This document shows positions 25,220 to 33,827 of a DNA stretch of 42,173 bases, in pieces. A program made the position numbers and the translations under genes. Position 1 is the first letter of the stretch. Each line of letters opens with the position of its first letter. Source of the stretch: Deltaproteobacteria bacterium (GTDB lineage Bacteria > Desulfobacterota > Desulfobacteria > Desulfobacterales > C00003060); the NCBI GenBank assembly GCA_019307135.1, contig JAFDKF010000020.1, positions 1 to 42,173 of the forward strand, given 5' to 3'. The notes beneath the pieces are model-generated. The model searched no databases. It worked only from the letters and a program-made list of their open reading frames with translations, and was not told where the DNA came from.

Positions 25220-25626
25220 GTATCGAAGAAAAAAAACGACAACTTGCCCTGTATAGAGTTCAGCAAGCCGAGGAATCTTTGGACGAAGCTAAATACCTTT
25301 TTGACGGCTACAAATCTCCGAGATCTGTCATTAATCGGGCTTATTATGCCATGTTCTATTCAGTCCTGGCGTTGCTAATTTTTGAACCATACTCTTCATC
25401 GAAGCACTCTGGCGTACTTTCATATTTCAATCGCCGGTTCATAAAAGGCGGATTGTTTTCAAAAGATCTTGGCCGAGCTGTAAATAAGGCTTTTGATACT
25501 AGGCAAAGAGGAGACTATCGGGAGCAGGTTGCGCTTACGCGTGAACAAGTGGCACCTTTCCTTGATTGGGCGAGGAAGTTCATAGATTCAGTGAAAGATT
25601 ATTTAAAGGATATCGGGCACATCTGA
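25216..25626 (+). CDS. HEPN domain protein (toxin of MNT/HEPN pair)
   Basis: A 136-residue all-helical HEPN protein. It shows ALYRVQQAEESLDEAKYLF, then SVINRAYYAMFYSVLALL, KHSGVLSYFNRRFIKGG and the C-terminal AFDTRQRGDYRE block that is conserved in the group. HEPN toxins are usually metal-independent RNases with an R-x4-6-H motif. A clear one is not obvious here, so activity is uncertain. The GTG start overlaps the MNT stop (GTGA), a coupled arrangement with antitoxin first. Confidence 0.82.
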   Translation: MSIEEKKRQLALYRVQQAEESLDEAKYLFDGYKSPRSVINRAYYAMFYSVLALLIFEPYSSSKHSGVLSYFNRRFIKGGLFSKDLGRAVNKAFDTRQRGDYREQVALTREQVAPFLDWARKFIDSVKDYLKDIGHI

Positions 25627-25702
25627 GCTGCTTAGCATATTGCTAACGTGAACGGTAAGGTCTTTTCTGCCTCAGGCGGATTACATTTCATCACTTTTGT
25701 CC

Positions 25703-25755
25703 CTCCCCTTCTTCTATTCTTTGCGTTTCTTGGCGCCCTTTGCGGTGAAATATTA
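25703..25755. repeat. Family B half-element before epimerase 2
   Basis: Reads ttctttgcgtttcttggcg then ccctttgcggtgaaatatt, and ends 17 bp before the epimerase ATG. Same type and position as the half-element before epimerase 1. Confidence 0.8.
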
Positions 25756-25771
25756 TATTTGGGGATAAATT

Positions 25772-26764
25772 ATGAAATCAAACAATTCTTATTGGCACAA
25801 GAGACCATGCCTTGTCACCGGCGGGGCCGGCTTCGGCGGAGCACATTTGTGCGCTGAATTATTATTACGAGGCGCCAAAGTGTATGTCTTCGACCGCTAC
25901 CTTCCAAATGATTCTTACCTCATATTCGCGGATCTGCTGGATAAAGTGAATTTCATTCAAGGCGACATAAGGGACCTCGAATATTTAAAGATGACAACCA
26001 CCCGATTCGAAATCTCCAACATCTTCCACCTCGCTGCCCAAGCCATCAAGCCTCATAGTAATCTAATCCCATATGAAACCTTTGTAGTAAATGCTCAGGG
26101 AACCTATAATGTTCTGGAGACAGTTCGAACGGCAAAACAGAGCCCGCAACTCGTTTTCGCTTCCACCGGCGGCTACTACGGAACCTTTTTTTCAGAGGAC
26201 TTGATTAAGGAGCATTCTGCACCCCTGGTGGGCGATAATATTTACTCTGCCACTAAGGTGGCTGCCGACGTTGCTGTAAGGTATTATGCCAATATCTTTG
26301 GCATAAAGGCTGCCACATGCCGGTTCATGCAGACCTATGGGCCCGGAGACACAAATTTCAGTCGCATTATTCCCATTACCGTTGAATACCTGATGAATGA
26401 CCAGCATCCAAAAATATCCCGCTGTGATGGTACCCCTGAATGGGATTTCATGTATGTCAGAGATATGGCAAGGGCTTATATCGCGGTTGCCGAAAATATT
26501 GAGGAAGTTTCCGGAGAGGCTTTTAATTTCGGCGGCGGTACCGCTATTTCAGTAAAGGAACTGGTTATGCTGATCAGTAAAATATTTACTGGCAAAGAAA
26601 TTGAGCCACTCATACTGATGCCACCTTCCGGTATTCTTCAAAAGACTTGTTTGGACATCTCCAAAGCCAAATCATTATTGGGATGGGAACCTGAGATCAG
26701 CCTTGAAGATGGTCTTGAGGAGACCATTGCCTGGTACAGAGAATTCTGGGACAGGCTCTGGTAA
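25772..26764 (+). CDS. NAD-dependent epimerase/dehydratase (SDR)
   Basis: A 330-residue extended SDR. It has the nucleotide motif GGAGFGG (17-23), FQGD-like FIQGDIRD, the HLAAQ strand, catalytic S131-T132 and Y158-x3-K162 (YSATK). WDFMYVRDMARAYIAV and LGWEPEISLEDGLEETIAWY are the usual C-terminal landmarks. It is about 30% like the epimerase at 22970 by eye, so the two probably make different sugars. The product is a modified NDP-hexose for the glycosyltransferases. Substrate not determinable. Confidence 0.86.
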   Translation: MKSNNSYWHKRPCLVTGGAGFGGAHLCAELLLRGAKVYVFDRYLPNDSYLIFADLLDKVNFIQGDIRDLEYLKMTTTRFEISNIFHLAAQAIKPHSNLIPYETFVVNAQGTYNVLETVRTAKQSPQLVFASTGGYYGTFFSEDLIKEHSAPLVGDNIYSATKVAADVAVRYYANIFGIKAATCRFMQTYGPGDTNFSRIIPITVEYLMNDQHPKISRCDGTPEWDFMYVRDMARAYIAVAENIEEVSGEAFNFGGGTAISVKELVMLISKIFTGKEIEPLILMPPSGILQKTCLDISKAKSLLGWEPEISLEDGLEETIAWYREFWDRLW

Positions 26765-26826
26765 GATGCTCCATTTCAACTTCGTGGTGCCCAATGTACT
26801 GCGTTCAATGAATGCGGAGAAAAATA

Positions 26827-27651
26827 ATGTGGATTGACCCCCTGTCACGCCGACTTCTAAAAGGAGCGGGCTTGGTACCGGCATCGAAAGGGCGCGGCCC
26901 GGTGATACTCATGTATCACTCCATTGAATCAGAGGGCAAAAAACCTCTTACCATATGGGACGTAACGGCAAAAAATTTCAAGAAACAAATGCGATTACTT
27001 AAGGAGAAAGGTTGGAAGACCGCCCGTGTGTCCGATCTTGTTCATGCCGAGACCCTTCCTCCACGAACCGTTGTACTTACTTTAGACGACGGTTATGCCG
27101 ATAACTTTGAACATGGGTTTGGCGTTGTTTTCGAGTACGGGATGCGGGCTACCTGGTTCATTGTCACTCAGGATGTCGGCAAACAATCGAGTTGGCCGGA
27201 TCCCGGAGAGCCGGTCAGGTCTATGTTGAATAAGCAACAAATTCGGCAGATGGCCGAGGCAGGCATGGAAATCGCTTCTCATACGCGAACTCATCCGCGT
27301 TTGCCGGAACTTGATGCACTACGTATGTGGGAGGAAGTTTCCAGTTCCAAGAAGGAACTGGAAGAACTTCTTGGACGGCCTGTGGTGAGCTTTGCCTATC
27401 CCTACGGAAGCTTCAACGAAGATTGCGTTGTGATTGTCAAAAAAGCTGGTTACCAAGTTGCCTGTACCGCACGACCAGGTTGGTTCGGTAGCGAGAAGGA
27501 TCTATTGCGGATCCGAAGAGTGCCCGTTTTCTCTCATGACACGCTGTCGTCATTTGCGCGCAAACTGGCTTTTGCATACACCAATGTGGGGTGGGACAGA
27601 ATGATGAGTTACGCCATGGAACGAATAAAAAGCCGACTTTTTCGCGTTTGA
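26827..27651 (+). CDS. Polysaccharide deacetylase (CE4, NodB-like)
   Basis: A second deacetylase, 274 residues. TLDDG (85-89, Leu for the usual Phe), HTRTH (152-156) and FAYPYGSFNEDCV are catalytic motifs 1-3. VILMYHSIESEG opens the domain. The ATG at 26827 has GGAG seven bases upstream; the ATG at 26812 overlaps that site and is less likely. No signal peptide. It is only distantly similar to the deacetylase at 22097, and the pair brackets the two epimerases. A role in de-N-acetylating an amino sugar of the repeat unit is plausible. Confidence 0.87.
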   Translation: MWIDPLSRRLLKGAGLVPASKGRGPVILMYHSIESEGKKPLTIWDVTAKNFKKQMRLLKEKGWKTARVSDLVHAETLPPRTVVLTLDDGYADNFEHGFGVVFEYGMRATWFIVTQDVGKQSSWPDPGEPVRSMLNKQQIRQMAEAGMEIASHTRTHPRLPELDALRMWEEVSSSKKELEELLGRPVVSFAYPYGSFNEDCVVIVKKAGYQVACTARPGWFGSEKDLLRIRRVPVFSHDTLSSFARKLAFAYTNVGWDRMMSYAMERIKSRLFRV

Positions 27652-27661
27652 AGGCGACCAA

Positions 27662-27797
27662 TCCTCACCGCAGAGATCCGCCTCAGGCGTAGTGAGGTTT
27701 TGTTCTTTTTCTCTTTCCGCCGAGAGGGCGAAAATGAGCGCCAAGGGGAAAACCGTCAATCGCAGCGGCCTTAGCGTCTCGGCGGTAAGTAAATGAT
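27662..27797. repeat. Family B element, divergent, both ends
   Basis: Left end cctcaccgcagag, inner cgccgagagggcg and gagcgccaagggg, right end ccttagcgtctcggcggtaa. A CCGCCTCAGGCG-type mini-palindrome (27678-27690) links it in style to family A. It fills most of the 166-bp gap. Confidence 0.75.
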
Positions 27798-27817
27798 TTT
27801 CACATTTAGGTAAAACG

Positions 27818-28738
27818 TTGGCGAAGATTTCAATAATCATGCCCTGCTTCAATGCAGCGGCGCATATTTCCCGTAGCGTATATAGCGCTCTTGGCCAGAC
27901 AATCGAGGGTATTGAACTTATCGTCGTCAACGATGGTTCTACGGACGAGAGCCTCCAAATTTTGAAGAATGTCAAGGACCCGAGACTCAAAATCATCAAC
28001 CAGCCCAACCGGGGAGTCAGCGTTGCCCGTAATCTAGCGATAGACGAGGCGAGAGGCGACTATATTGCCTTTTTGGACACGGATGACACGTGGCATTCCA
28101 CGTGTTTAGAGAAATTGTATGCCGTTTTGCGGCCGCAGCCTTCTGTTGCATTGGCTTACTGCGGTTGGCAAAATGTCGGATTGCCGGGACCCCGGGGAAA
28201 ACCATATATACCTCCGGATTACGAAAAATCTGACAAAGTGGAGCATCTGCTGACGACTTGCCCGTGGCCTATTCATGCGGCACTAACTCGGAGAGAGGTC
28301 ATCGTGGGGGCTGGAGGCTTTGATGAACGGTTTTCAAATTCTGAAGATTATCGCTTGTGGCTGCAAATTGCGTCGTGCCACGAGATCGTCCGGGTTCCTG
28401 CAGTACTCGCTTATTACCACTTTCATGACGGTGCACAGGCTAGTAAGAACAAAGCCAAAGCAGCCAGCGACAACTGGCTGGTGAAAAGGGAGTTTCTTCA
28501 ACATCATCCTGAAATAGAAAGGGAATTAGGGCGAAACTGCGTTCGGCAGCTCACATTTGGCATGCTATTGAGACGAGGTTATGAATGCTACTGGGATAGG
28601 GATCTTCCGAATGCACGTCGCATTTTTCGCATGGTCATAAAGGCTGGTTATGGAGCTCTTGTAGACTGGAAGTACATGCTACCGGCCTTCTTGCCGTTCT
28701 CACTCCACAAAAAATTGATTGAAGTATTGGACAAATGA
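27818..28738 (+). CDS. Family 2 glycosyltransferase
   Basis: A 306-residue GT-A enzyme. It contains ISIIMPCFNAAAHISRSVYS (4-23), VVNDGSTDES (37-46), NRGVSVARNLAI, metal-binding DTDD (87-90) and FSNSEDYRLWLQIA (acceptor motif). The start is a TTG; a repeat element ends 20 bp upstream and no strong ribosome binding site is visible, so initiation may be weak. It continues the same direction as all neighbours. Sugar specificity unknown. Confidence 0.86.
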   Translation: MAKISIIMPCFNAAAHISRSVYSALGQTIEGIELIVVNDGSTDESLQILKNVKDPRLKIINQPNRGVSVARNLAIDEARGDYIAFLDTDDTWHSTCLEKLYAVLRPQPSVALAYCGWQNVGLPGPRGKPYIPPDYEKSDKVEHLLTTCPWPIHAALTRREVIVGAGGFDERFSNSEDYRLWLQIASCHEIVRVPAVLAYYHFHDGAQASKNKAKAASDNWLVKREFLQHHPEIERELGRNCVRQLTFGMLLRRGYECYWDRDLPNARRIFRMVIKAGYGALVDWKYMLPAFLPFSLHKKLIEVLDK

Positions 28739-28808
28739 TGTGCCATAACATCTTCTTCACCAATTGAAAGTAGCAATTCTTTAAATAATTTGCTGCGCCA
28801 TTAAGAAA

Positions 28809-29684
28809 TTGACCTTTTTTACTCCATGTTATCACGCTGATGCGAAGAGACTATTGCTTCTGAGAAGAAGTATGAAAATGTTTTACCGTGGTTCAGCTCA
28901 TCATATAGTTGTTGTACCGCGAGAAGACGTTTCACTATTCAAAAGCATTTTAAAAGGAGATGCTGTGGATATTTACGTGCAAAACGATTTAGTAGATGAT
29001 ATTTACTATGCAAAATGGTTCGTCGACCTCATTAGGAGGATAGCTCCAAATCAGCTTTGGCGTTTCAACAAGTTTGCCGGGAGACCCGGCTGGATCATTC
29101 AGCAGATAGTCAAGTTAAATATCCCAAAAATAGTTGATAGTCATCAAGTTGCTATTTTGGATTCCGATGTAGTTTTTTGTCGGCCATTTGATGACTTACA
29201 TTTGGATAACCAATCGGGTAAAAGGATTCTGGTGCGAAGAGAACCAAAGCAAGAATCGGCACGACATCGTGAACACGTTAAAGAATCAAGAAGGATTTTA
29301 CATCTTCCAGAGGGTAATACAGACCACCATTACATGGCCTGGCCGTGTATTTGGTATCCTGATTGGGTCAAGGAATTGACCAAATATCTAGGGGCAATTC
29401 ACGGAAAATTCTGGCAGAGAGTTCTCTATGACGCTGGGACAATATCTGAATATAATCTCTATGGGGTTTTTGTGGAAGAAGTGTTGAGACCAAAGAATTT
29501 ACGTATTCGAAAAGAATCCTTTCATCATATTATCTGGGATGAAAAGTCTTATAATGAAATGTTTTCTCGCCCTCTTAAAATTGACAATGATAAAATATGC
29601 CTGGTCATTCAATCAAATTTGAGTGTTTCTGTTGATACCTACAAAAAGTACGTTGAAAAAATATGGGAGCTATATAACGATTGA
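28809..29684 (+). CDS. DUF6492-like glycosyltransferase-fold protein
   Basis: A 291-residue cytoplasmic protein. FFTPCYHADAKRLLLLRRSM at the N-terminus and VAILDSDVVFCRPFDDL (about 114-130, DxD motif) resemble DUF6492 proteins, which look like GT-A transferases. GRPGWIIQQIVKL between them is characteristic. FHHIIWDEKSYNEMF lies near the end. The start is a TTG without a clear ribosome binding site. It probably adds a sugar or another group to the glycan, but enzymatic activity in the family is not known to me. Confidence 0.65.
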   Translation: MTFFTPCYHADAKRLLLLRRSMKMFYRGSAHHIVVVPREDVSLFKSILKGDAVDIYVQNDLVDDIYYAKWFVDLIRRIAPNQLWRFNKFAGRPGWIIQQIVKLNIPKIVDSHQVAILDSDVVFCRPFDDLHLDNQSGKRILVRREPKQESARHREHVKESRRILHLPEGNTDHHYMAWPCIWYPDWVKELTKYLGAIHGKFWQRVLYDAGTISEYNLYGVFVEEVLRPKNLRIRKESFHHIIWDEKSYNEMFSRPLKIDNDKICLVIQSNLSVSVDTYKKYVEKIWELYND

Positions 29685-29759
29685 CATATATTTACATATT
29701 TTTTGGCTTCCCTAAAATAGACTACCTTGACAATTAACTTATCATGGGCTAAATACACA

Positions 29760-30698
29760 ATGCGTTTTTTGACTGTCGCTATTTGTACCTATAATAGAGG
29801 TGGCCGTTTACCCAAGCTCGTTATGGCCTTACGGCAACAGGAATGTCCAATTTCTTTCGAGATACTCGTTGTTGACAACAACAGTACAGACAATACCCAA
29901 GTAGTTTTGGACAAATTAGCGAAAATGGACGGCCCTGCTGTTCGCTTTGTCAAGGAAGCAAAGCAGGGCATTGTACACGCTCGTAATCGGGCGATAGAAG
30001 AATCCGGGAACAGCACTTATTTGGCCTTTATCGACGATGATGAACTCCCCGGTTCTAATTGGCTCAACGCAGCCATCGACGCGCTAGAAAGAGAAAGAGC
30101 CGAATGCGTGGGGGGAGAAATTCGGGTATCTCTTCCCTTTGAGGAACGGCCCTTCTGGCTCGAGGGAGAATTACTCCCTTTTTTAGGCGAAGTCAAAAAC
30201 GGCCCTGACCCCTTTTGGATCACGGATTCTTCAACACCCGTGTGGAGTGGAAATGTGGCCTATCAGACTTCCATTTTTTCAAATGGCCTGCGTTTCGACT
30301 ATCGATACAATCGTCAAGGGCATGTCATAGGTGGCGGCTCCGATGAAATCATGTTTCATACTTTGTTAGATGGCGGTGTTCGAATTCGTTATCGGCCGGA
30401 TATGCTTATCGAGCACCTCGTTGAGAGGTGGCGGTTGAAAAGGAGTTATTTCCTTAAACTTCATTATAAGACCGGATGGAGAAGTGGGCGATGGGCACAC
30501 ACAGAGTATGGTCGCACGATTTGCGGCATCCCTCCGTTTATGATGAATCAAGCTCTCCGCCAGTGGCGCAAGGCTCTCCCAATGGTTCTTCGTGCAGAAC
30601 GTGGTGGGACTCGCCAGGCAATGAACAGCGCTCATGCTCTTGGCTTGATTATTGGCCGGTTTCGGAGATGGAGGGAATCTGGCAAATATAGCACTTGA
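29760..30698 (+). CDS. Family 2 glycosyltransferase
   Basis: A 312-residue GT-A enzyme. It shows FLTVAICTYNRGGRLPKLV (3-21), VVDNNSTDNT (37-46), KQGIVHARNRAI and a metal-binding DDD (92-94). GGGSDEIMFHTLLDGG supplies the acceptor-side acidic residues. The ATG at 29760 gives the family N-terminus; a TTG at 29727 would add eleven unconserved residues. The tail (RKALPMVLRAERGG...) is short, basic and helical. Specificity unknown. Confidence 0.85.
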   Translation: MRFLTVAICTYNRGGRLPKLVMALRQQECPISFEILVVDNNSTDNTQVVLDKLAKMDGPAVRFVKEAKQGIVHARNRAIEESGNSTYLAFIDDDELPGSNWLNAAIDALERERAECVGGEIRVSLPFEERPFWLEGELLPFLGEVKNGPDPFWITDSSTPVWSGNVAYQTSIFSNGLRFDYRYNRQGHVIGGGSDEIMFHTLLDGGVRIRYRPDMLIEHLVERWRLKRSYFLKLHYKTGWRSGRWAHTEYGRTICGIPPFMMNQALRQWRKALPMVLRAERGGTRQAMNSAHALGLIIGRFRRWRESGKYST

Positions 30699-30787
30699 CA
30701 CTTCGTCAGTTAGCAAATTTCAGATACATCATGATAACACCTGCACCTCATTGCCCCTGAACTGCTACTTCATAAGGAGGGTACATT

Positions 30788-31561
30788 ATGTTTTACAGGT
30801 TGAAGATGAGTGGTCTTAAGTCCAGAATCTTGAAGGCAGCGCTGCAGAAGCTTAGTCGTTTGACTGCATTCAAATTCAGGGGTAATGGCGTCCCAGATAG
30901 TTTAAAAGCGGATCTGATCAGGAAGTACGTCCCTAATCGCTCTTTCGCTGACATTGGTTGTATGTGGAGAGTCAATGGGTACTTTTCTTTCCTGGCCGAG
31001 AAGTGCGGAGCCAACAGTGTAGCAGCCGTTGACATCTATCCACCCAGCAACGAGTTTAAGGATATGAGGAGAAAGCAAAACTCGAAGGTTGCATTTATAC
31101 AAGGGGATATACATTCAAAAGACACCGTAGAGAAAATTGGTCTTCGCGATGTCATATTTTGCTCGGGATTGTTATATCACTCACCTAACCCGGTCTACAC
31201 GCTAGGCAGGCTGCGTTCTATATGTAGCGATATCCTCATAATCAATACAAGCACAATCCCTGAAATCCCAAGCATACAGAATGCCGCTGTCTTTTACCCT
31301 TTCTTACGTGAAAACCAGAGAAAAATTTGGAGAGCTGGTATAGGGCAGTTGGGCATTTCAACTCCTTACGATGTATCTCAGGGTTACGGGAACTGGTTTT
31401 GGGGATTTTCGCGTACGTGCCTTGAATCAATGCTGCAGTGTGCTGGGTTTCAGGTAAAAGAGCGATACGGAGACGCCTTTATCACTTGCTTCGTTTGTCA
31501 TATTTCTTCTGAGAATTTCCTGCCAGTGTCAGGTGACTGGACTGCGCCGCCAAGAAAATAG
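30788..31561 (+). CDS. Class I SAM-dependent methyltransferase-like protein
   Basis: A 257-residue protein with an atypical motif I, FADIGCMWRVNGYFSFLAE (53-71), where Met-Trp replaces the usual Gly. An aspartate (AAVDIYPPSN) ends strand 2, and DVIFCSGLLYHSPNPVYTLG is the post-I/IV region. A strong ribosome binding site (aaggaggg) precedes the ATG. Related proteins occur in polysaccharide loci and probably methylate a sugar. The unusual motif could reduce SAM binding, so activity is an inference. Confidence 0.72.
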   Translation: MFYRLKMSGLKSRILKAALQKLSRLTAFKFRGNGVPDSLKADLIRKYVPNRSFADIGCMWRVNGYFSFLAEKCGANSVAAVDIYPPSNEFKDMRRKQNSKVAFIQGDIHSKDTVEKIGLRDVIFCSGLLYHSPNPVYTLGRLRSICSDILIINTSTIPEIPSIQNAAVFYPFLRENQRKIWRAGIGQLGISTPYDVSQGYGNWFWGFSRTCLESMLQCAGFQVKERYGDAFITCFVCHISSENFLPVSGDWTAPPRK

Positions 31562-31746
31562 TGACTTCTTTGCTCGAGCGTTTCTCCATTTCCGAAGGAA
31601 GTGCTCTCAATAAAACCAACCAGGTTTGACACTTTACACTTGGCCTAAAACCGTGACTCTTAGGATCGTCATGTGTATGTAGCATTCTATCCAAAATCAA
31701 AAACGCGGGATAAGTACCTTAACACGTCGGAATAAAGGCTGTTTCA

Positions 31747-32754
31747 ATGAAGCAGAAAGTTAGTGTCATCATTACTGTATTAAATGAGGTAAACTCTGTC
31801 AAAATTCTCCTCGAAAAGTTACTCTTGCAGAGCCGAAAGCCTGATGAAATCGTTATTGTCGATGGGTTCTCAACGGACGGAACCATTGAACGTATCAGGG
31901 AAATTTCTGAGCAAGAAAAGTGTGTAAAGCTAATTATTAAAAAGGGGGTAAATATCTCTCAGGGCAGGAATATGGCCATTAGGTGCGCGCAACACCATCT
32001 CATCGCTGCTACCGACGGGGGTTGCCAACCGGAAACGAAGTGGCTGGAGAAATTAATTGAGCCCTTTGAAAGTGATCCCTCAATTGATGCAGTCAAAGGG
32101 GTATACAAACCGTATTGGCACAATTTGCTTGAATTTTATTGTGGGATATCAATGTTGCCTGGGACACTGGAAGAGATTAAAAGAGATGAATACCCCATGA
32201 CGGGTCGATCCTCAGCCTTCAAGAAATCCCTTTGGGAGATAGCCCGGGGTTACCCAGAATGGCTCTATACAGCAGAGGATTCCCTTTTTGAAGAAAAATT
32301 GAAAAGGATGGGGGCAAATATAAAGTTGGCGAAACACTCCATTGTACATTGGCGGCCGCGAAAGAGCCTCTGGAAGATGGGAAAGATGTTCTATCTTTAC
32401 GGTAGAGGGGCGGGTAGGATAGGTAAGAGCATCAAGGGTGCCCACTACCATCTTAGAAATTATCTGTTGGGAGTGGTACTATTGGTACTATCGTTTTTTT
32501 ACCCCTTAACATTGCTCCTCTTCGCTGTCGGTGTGGCGTATATCTACAAAGGTTATTATAGACCAATTGTTCGACGTATCAAAAAGGTGTACCCTGGGTG
32601 GAAGGCCGAATTTTATATTCCACTGATCGTATTCGTACGCAGTCTCAGCTATAGTATCGGACTTCTTGTGGGCAATTATGAGTATAAGCACGTCCCAGCC
32701 TTCAAGGAAAACCTCGAATCCTATCTCTCTGCGCCCTTTGCGTCTTTGCGGTGA
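31747..32754 (+). CDS. Membrane-anchored family 2 glycosyltransferase
   Basis: A 335-residue GT2. It contains VSVIITVLNEVNSVKILLEK (5-24), VDGFSTDGT (38-46), GVNISQGRNMAI, TDGG (89-92) in place of DxD, and YTAEDSLFEEKLKRMG. Two hydrophobic segments near 240-270 and 300-320 anchor it to the inner membrane, as in processive or polyprenyl-sugar transferases. The last nine residues (SAPFASLR-stop region) are encoded by a family B half-element, so the native C-terminus has been replaced. A 185-bp gap upstream suggests a separate promoter, but none is obvious. Confidence 0.85.
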   Translation: MKQKVSVIITVLNEVNSVKILLEKLLLQSRKPDEIVIVDGFSTDGTIERIREISEQEKCVKLIIKKGVNISQGRNMAIRCAQHHLIAATDGGCQPETKWLEKLIEPFESDPSIDAVKGVYKPYWHNLLEFYCGISMLPGTLEEIKRDEYPMTGRSSAFKKSLWEIARGYPEWLYTAEDSLFEEKLKRMGANIKLAKHSIVHWRPRKSLWKMGKMFYLYGRGAGRIGKSIKGAHYHLRNYLLGVVLLVLSFFYPLTLLLFAVGVAYIYKGYYRPIVRRIKKVYPGWKAEFYIPLIVFVRSLSYSIGLLVGNYEYKHVPAFKENLESYLSAPFASLR

Positions 32755-32756
32755 AT
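32727..32756. repeat. Family B half-element overlapping a gene end
   Basis: ctctctgcgccctttgcgtc followed by tttgcggtgaa. It lies across the stop codon of the membrane-anchored GT2 and provides its last residues and TGA. Confidence 0.85.
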
Positions 32757-32789
32757 AGACGCTTTTAAATAGCAAATTGAGGATAACTT

Positions 32790-33806
32790 ATGGAATCGAC
32801 GGTTAGCGTAATCATACCCACTTACAATACCGCAAAATATGTTTTGGAGGCCATAGACAGCGTCCTGGCTCAATCATATAAGGATCTCGAAATTATCGTT
32901 GTTGACGATGGTTCAACAGATAACACGTATGAAGTCATAAAGCAGTACTATGCTAATAATATTCGGGATGTTCAACTGATCGAAGTCATTAACCCGTTTG
33001 AACAGACTAAACTGGCTGAACGGACTCAACGGACTCAACTGATTTATATTCACCAGGAAAACCGCGGCCGGGCCGGCGCAAGAAACACGGGTATCAGGGC
33101 TGCCAGGGGAAAATATCTTGCCTTTCTCGATAGCGATGACCTGTGGACTCCCGGAAAACTGGCTAAACAGGTCGATATCATGGATGGCAACAAAAATATC
33201 GATTTTCTTTTTGGAGATAAACAGCGGTTTTCTGATGATGGTACGATAACAATATCTTCCATGTTTACAGAAAAAGGCTATGACGAAAATTTCTTCGGCG
33301 ATCCTCTCTATGTTCGGAATGCGTATAAGAAGCTTCTGCAAGAGCCTTATATTCCCACTGGAACCGTGATTATGAAAAAGGGGTGCTTTGATAGATCCGG
33401 ATTGTTCGATGAGACCATTTATGTGGAGGACTTCGAATTTTGGCTCAGAAGTGCCCTGTTTAATAATCTGGCCTATTCCACCGACTTATGGGAATTGGAA
33501 AGAGACCGTGAGGGCAGTGGGTCCAAAAATCTCAAGGCAGTTTATCTATCAAGAATAGGTATCCTGGAAAAACACGAAAGAGAATTTGGCGACAACTTAT
33601 CAGAACTTAACATTGATCTAAACCCCAAAATTCGTGAAGCTTGTACAAATTCCGGATATTTTTTTCTTGGCAATGAAACGTCGCTCGCTAGAGAATGCTT
33701 CAAAAAAAGTTTATCAAGGGGTTTAGATGTAAGGACTTTAATTTACTGGCTTTCCACTTTTTTCGGAACATCTTTAATAAAAAAGCTCCAGCGTCTCAGG
33801 AACTAA
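32790..33806 (+). CDS. Family 2 glycosyltransferase with in-frame repeat insertion
   Basis: A 338-residue GT-A enzyme. It has VSVIIPTYNTAKYVLEAIDS (5-24), VVDDGSTDNT (37-46), ENRGRAGARNTGI, DSDD (114-117) and IYVEDFEFWLRSA. Between the strands that normally adjoin (RDVQLI and IYIHQ) lies an extra stretch of about 20 residues (INPFEQTKLAERTQRTQL) encoded by a tandem-like repeat at 32998-33041. The insert keeps the frame and falls in a surface loop, so the enzyme may still work. Otherwise complete and typical. Confidence 0.86.
   Translation: MESTVSVIIPTYNTAKYVLEAIDSVLAQSYKDLEIIVVDDGSTDNTYEVIKQYYANNIRDVQLIEVINPFEQTKLAERTQRTQLIYIHQENRGRAGARNTGIRAARGKYLAFLDSDDLWTPGKLAKQVDIMDGNKNIDFLFGDKQRFSDDGTITISSMFTEKGYDENFFGDPLYVRNAYKKLLQEPYIPTGTVIMKKGCFDRSGLFDETIYVEDFEFWLRSALFNNLAYSTDLWELERDREGSGSKNLKAVYLSRIGILEKHEREFGDNLSELNIDLNPKIREACTNSGYFFLGNETSLARECFKKSLSRGLDVRTLIYWLSTFFGTSLIKKLQRLRN
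32998..33041. repeat. cggactcaa-type tandem repeat inside a coding region
   Basis: Units gaacagactaaactg, gaacggactcaac and ggactcaactg follow one another. The direct repeat aacggactcaacggactcaa (33019-33038) is exact in its two halves. It is translated in frame within a glycosyltransferase. Confidence 0.75.
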
Positions 33807-33827
33807 AGAACGAACCCCAAGAAATTC

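Noticed and set aside
29682..29760. Promoter with TTGACA at 29682 or 29727
   Set aside because: The -35 matches are perfect, but no acceptable -10 box lies at 16-18 bp; the second would also put the start point at the ATG.
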